A DNA stretch of 7,579 nucleotides. It comes from Chitinispirillaceae bacterium. GTDB lineage: Bacteria > Fibrobacterota > Chitinivibrionia > Chitinivibrionales > Chitinispirillaceae. The position numbers were made by a program, and so were the translations under genes. The stretch covers positions 1 through 7,579 of the forward strand of contig JAFGOU010000330.1 of the NCBI GenBank assembly GCA_016926315.1, read 5' to 3'. Below the pieces are notes generated by a model that saw nothing but the letters and a program-made list of their open reading frames with translations, ran no database searches and was not told where the DNA came from. Position 1 is the stretch's first letter. Every line of letters begins with the position of its first letter. Below are positions 7,515 through 7,579 of this stretch, in pieces.

Positions 7515-7579
7515 ATGAAATTGCCACTGCTCAAGCCCGGAATCCCCGCTCTCAGCGCCGCGGCGCTCAGCGCCGGTGC
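7515..7579 (+). CDS. Possible start of a plus-strand gene, cut by the window edge
   Basis: An ATG at 7515 opens a frame with no stop to the end of the window (21 full codons), beginning MKLPLLKPGIPALSAAALSAG. The Ala/Leu/Ser-rich run could be the start of an export signal or just a low-complexity N-terminus; only one early lysine precedes it. There is no ribosome binding site upstream, but TATAAA ends 5 nt before the ATG, which would suit a leaderless transcript. It would be divergent from ltaE. Too little is visible to name a product, and it may not be a gene. Confidence 0.3.
   Translation, partial: MKLPLLKPGIPALSAAALSAG
7551..7575 (+). repeat. Short GC-rich direct repeat and palindrome at the window edge
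   Basis: CTCAGCGCCG occurs at 7551-7560 and again at 7566-7575, a 15-base period. The 14-base perfect palindrome AGCGCCGCGGCGCT (7554-7567) spans the junction. If 7515 is a real start, the repeat simply encodes two copies of Leu-Ser-Ala in an alanine-rich N-terminus. The array may continue beyond the window. Confidence 0.45.

Overview
The window looks like ordinary chromosome from a GC-rich, probably Gram-negative bacterium. All clearly recognisable genes are conserved housekeeping or signalling genes: a hybrid histidine kinase, a CspA-type cold-shock protein, the ABC-F translation factor EttA, GroES-GroEL and a Pseudomonas-type L-threonine aldolase. I cannot place the organism firmly. The GroEL and EttA sequences, and a palindromic repeat of a kind I associate with deltaproteobacterial, Chlorobi or Bacteroidetes-like genomes, fit those groups loosely. 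No phage, plasmid, transposase, CRISPR, tRNA or rRNA signal was seen.

Layout from left to right. Bases 1-1359 (+) are the C-terminal 452 residues of a hybrid sensor kinase (end of the dimerisation helix, ATPase, receiver, HPt); its N-terminus lies outside the window. A sigma70-like promoter and a perfect 8-bp-arm palindrome precede a 67-residue cold-shock protein (1468-1671, +), which ends in a strong rho-independent terminator. Convergent to it, on the minus strand, is a two-gene unit: ettA (3755 to 2079), then 19 bp later a 110-residue DUF4404-like protein (2059 to 1727). A divergent intergenic region of about 570 bp (3756-4323) separates ettA from groES-groEL (4324-4608 and 4669-6303, +). 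It is AT-rich in its middle and carries an imperfect palindromic repeat (4181-4250) close to groES. groEL ends at a hairpin terminator shared with the convergent threonine aldolase gene (7409 to 6351, -), whose stop codon lies inside the hairpin stem. The last 65 bases may be the start of another plus-strand gene.

Several genes share a theme of protein synthesis and folding under stress: the cold-shock RNA chaperone, the EttA ribosome throttle and the GroE chaperonin. Nothing in the sequence ties them into one regulon; they sit in separate transcription units. No complete undescribed system is visible. The points most worth a second look are the ettA-DUF4404-like pair, the mutually exclusive inverted repeats in the cold-shock gene leader, and the palindromic repeat in front of groES with no CIRCE operator in sight.
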